Shown one piece after another: positions 33,092 through 35,140 of a DNA stretch of 35,140 nt. The position numbers and the translations under genes were made by a program. Each line of letters starts with the position of its first letter. Position 1 is the stretch's first letter. Source of the stretch: Bacteroidota bacterium (lineage in GTDB: Bacteria > Bacteroidota > Bacteroidia > Bacteroidales > WCHB1-69); contig JAGDMF010000020.1 in assembly GCA_017860455.1 (NCBI GenBank), forward strand, positions 1-35,140. Reading direction: 5' to 3'. The notes below the pieces were generated by a model. The model was not told the DNA's origin and made no database searches. It saw nothing but the letters and a program-made list of their open reading frames with translations.

Positions 33092-34849
33092 ATGAAAAGA
33101 ATAAAATATTATGTATTTTTTGTGATTATTTTTTCCGTGTTTCAAAATGTAAATGCACAAAAAATTGAAACAATTAGATCTCAAAATAAAGAATTTTTCA
33201 TGTATAATATTTCATATGAATTTGATTCATATTCTAAGGATTTTGAAATATTGGATACAGTCAATAAAAACAATAAAATAGTTGTCTTTAATTCTGATTC
33301 TCTCATCAAATATGAAATTCCACATAGCTTTGACATTACATATAAAGATTATCTTTTTTTAAGCAATAATGGAGATTATATTATTCATATTTTTGACGGT
33401 TTAGATGATAAAAACAAAAATAGTATAGAAATATATGAAAGGGGTATTCTTAAAAATTCAATTAAGTTACATGAACTAATCAACATTGACACTAATTGGG
33501 ATGCTAAACTTTTATACTCTGCATACAAAAGTGCATCTTTCAAAGAACCAGATTTTCTTATTTTTGATCCTGACGTTACGGAATTTGAAAGAAAAATCAC
33601 TAAAAATCCTTGTAGAATTTTCAATGATACTATTTTTATTTATACTCAAACAAATGAATTATTGTTAATTGATATTAAATCAGGTAAATTTAAAAAGGAA
33701 TCATTTAACTATATTAATAAAGAAAGACTTGATTTACTTGATCCTGAAAATTGTTTTAGAATAAACTATAATAATTCAATTAGGGATTTAATTTTTAATA
33801 AAAATATTGATTTTGATCAGTCAATAGCAGATTGCTTTGATATGAAAATTGATACAGCCAACTTGTCTTTTTATTACAAAACTTATTCTATATACATTGG
33901 ATTACTAATTGATTCTAAAGGAAATGCAATTATTTACACATTAAATAATAGAAATTCTTTGGATAAAAGAAAATTAATTGATTTTATTGATTCAAATAAT
34001 TTTTTACCCCTTTACCTTCCAAAAGGAGTAGATTATTACTTGGTTGAAAAAAATATAAATCTGATTCCAAAAGATTTAAAAAAAGCAAGAATTGAAAAAA
34101 TTCAATCAGATAAAGAAAAAATTCATAAAGTTAAAAAGTCTATAAATACTTGGATTAAAGCAGATACTTTAAATGGAATCTATATTCCAGTTGATTTAAA
34201 CGATTGCTTTAAACATATAGACTCGATCATTTCGAAAAGAGATCTTGAATCTATCAAAAATTTTGAATATTGTAAAGAAACTGATTTCAGGTATATTGGA
34301 TTATCTATTTGGGTTAAAGATAATTGGATTATTGGGCCAGGGACTACTAGATTATCATCTTATTTCAATAAAAAAGGGATTAAAAACGAAGACGAAATGA
34401 CTTCTATTGTTGTTGACTCGTACTACAAATATTTAAGAAATGAAAATGTAAATGAGCGTAAAATTTTTAGAAAAATTAAATCAGAGAAAAGAAATAATCC
34501 CAAAATTAAAACTGTTAATTTAATTGAAAATAATATTTTTGATCCATTACAAGCTGATTCTATTAATGGAAAATATATACCAAAGAATTTAAAAGATTGC
34601 TTTCATTACCTCGACGAAATACTATCTGAAAAGGATATTCTAGCATTAAAGAATAATGAAATAATTGAAAATTCTTTTTTTTCAATTGGTTTTTGTAAAT
34701 GGGTTGATAAAGATCTAATGGCAAATGGATTTTCTCGTTTAAGTTTTGATATCCTCATTAATAACTATTATTATAGGAAAAAAGATCAATGTCTAATTTT
34801 GGAAAAATATAAACTATACTTACAAATTGGAATGAAAAACATTCAATAA
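33092..34849 (+). CDS. secreted protein with duplicated DUF6794-like domain
   Basis: A 585-residue protein with a signal peptide (MKRIKYYVFFVIIFSVFQNVNAQ). Residues about 25-340 are a beta-rich, Asn/Lys/Ile-rich region without a recognised family. Two related domains follow: about 355-447 (NGIYIPVDLNDCFKHIDSII...GLSIWVKDNW...RLSSYFNKKGI) and about 483-585 (NGKYIPKNLKDCFHYLDEIL...GFCKWVDKD...RLSFDIL). The pattern matches what I recall of DUF6794, a Bacteroidota domain of unknown function. The second copy lacks the NW and the GI-dE-M end of the first and looks decayed. It starts 9 bases after the RHS remnant and is more AT-rich than the core genes. An immunity role is possible but unproven. Confidence 0.7.
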   Translation: MKRIKYYVFFVIIFSVFQNVNAQKIETIRSQNKEFFMYNISYEFDSYSKDFEILDTVNKNNKIVVFNSDSLIKYEIPHSFDITYKDYLFLSNNGDYIIHIFDGLDDKNKNSIEIYERGILKNSIKLHELINIDTNWDAKLLYSAYKSASFKEPDFLIFDPDVTEFERKITKNPCRIFNDTIFIYTQTNELLLIDIKSGKFKKESFNYINKERLDLLDPENCFRINYNNSIRDLIFNKNIDFDQSIADCFDMKIDTANLSFYYKTYSIYIGLLIDSKGNAIIYTLNNRNSLDKRKLIDFIDSNNFLPLYLPKGVDYYLVEKNINLIPKDLKKARIEKIQSDKEKIHKVKKSINTWIKADTLNGIYIPVDLNDCFKHIDSIISKRDLESIKNFEYCKETDFRYIGLSIWVKDNWIIGPGTTRLSSYFNKKGIKNEDEMTSIVVDSYYKYLRNENVNERKIFRKIKSEKRNNPKIKTVNLIENNIFDPLQADSINGKYIPKNLKDCFHYLDEILSEKDILALKNNEIIENSFFSIGFCKWVDKDLMANGFSRLSFDILINNYYYRKKDQCLILEKYKLYLQIGMKNIQ

Positions 34850-34907
34850 CATTTAAGTCTCCCCCAATATTAAGGCAACAAAATTTGCAAATGAGTATTT
34901 AGAGTGC

Positions 34908-34951
34908 TCGAATGCTCATGTGCTCAATTTTTCACTATTCATTATTCATTT
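34908..34951. repeat. third copy of the octamer/heptamer block
   Basis: TCGAATGC and TCATGTGC (8 bases each), then TCAATTT, TTCACTA, TTCATTA and TTCATTT (7 bases each). The first three words are in the same order as at 431-453. Confidence 0.75.
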
Positions 34952-35014
34952 AGAAATAGAACGCTGATGCCACGGATTTTAAAACACCGATTTAAACAGA
35001 TCCGTCTAAATCCG

Positions 35015-35140
35015 GTGCGCCACGAGGCGTGTGTATATATAAATTAAATACCTAATTGTATGAAAGTTACAATCAACCCAATTTGCCGTTCAGGTTGAAG
35101 CCATTGCGATAATGTAGGAGGAAACGAATACATTAAAGCT
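35015..35140 (+). mobile_element. possible 5' end of a group II intron (continues off window)
   Basis: The sequence begins GTGCG, the 5' consensus of group II introns, and folds at once into GCGCC-ACGA-GGCGT. Further on AATGTA and TACATT close a loop containing GGAGGAAACGAA at about 35112-35135. It interrupts a dispersed hairpin element. No intron-encoded protein is present before the window ends, so this is tentative. Confidence 0.3.

Larger units (their letters stand above)
34850..35140. other. terminal intergenic region: repeats, then possible group II intron start
   Basis: The 291 bases hold a third copy of the TCGAATGC/TTCATTT block (34908-34951), a stem built from CACCGATTTA and TAAATCCGGTG (34985-35017), and from 35015 a sequence beginning GTGCG with hairpins. 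No gene is seen. Confidence 0.6.

Overview
The window looks like a chromosomal piece of a low-GC member of the Bacteroidota, most likely Bacteroidales-like. Evidence: a type IX secretion component (PorT) and a secreted protease ending in a type IX C-terminal sorting domain; several small outer-membrane beta-barrel proteins; AT-rich leaders without strong Shine-Dalgarno sequences; and repeated TAnnTTTG motifs, the known Bacteroidota -7 promoter element, ahead of genes and of the tRNA. No species can be named from the sequence alone.

Layout. 1-715 has no complete gene: a GC-rich structured edge fragment, short tandem repeats and a perfect 18-bp inverted repeat. 716-3755 carries a lipoprotein (minus), a beta-barrel protein and a methyltransferase. 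4057-7368 is the protein-quality operon tig-clpP-clpX. 7469-12468 is a tightly overlapping surface-glycan operon (O-antigen polymerase/ligase, hexapeptide acyltransferase, flippase, GT4 glycosyltransferase, and an LCMT-type methyltransferase that is unusual there). 12540-18672 holds a barrel protein, heptose-7-phosphate kinase (rfaE1), porT, glycyl-tRNA synthetase, a GWxTD-like protein and a phosphoglycosyl transferase. 18684-22836 carries an M28 peptidase, rsmI and dnaK. 22947-26106 has a barrel protein (minus), tRNA-Glu, hemW and class II aldolase (minus). 26228-32490 has a large M6-type T9SS cargo protease, a DUF58 protein, radC and wecB. 32729-34849 is an accessory pair: a short RHS-core remnant fused to an unknown tail, then a secreted protein with a duplicated DUF6794-like domain. 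The last 290 bases hold repeats and a possible group II intron 5' end.

How the genes fit together. The glycan genes (polymerase, flippase, glycosyltransferase, rfaE1, phosphoglycosyl transferase, wecB) would build a lipopolysaccharide or capsule. In T9SS-bearing Bacteroidota, cargo is often anchored to such a glycan, so porT and the M6 cargo protease fit functionally, although they are not one operon. tig, clpP, clpX and dnaK form the folding and proteolysis set.

The most striking unexplained pattern is in the gaps. At least nine intergenic sites are built from imperfect tandem repeats with an exact 7-base period (sometimes 8). Each site has its own word family, several words recur at distant sites, and one composite block occurs three times in the same internal order. 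They resemble in form, but not in sequence, the heptanucleotide STRR repeats known from cyanobacteria. I do not recognise a described Bacteroidota equivalent.
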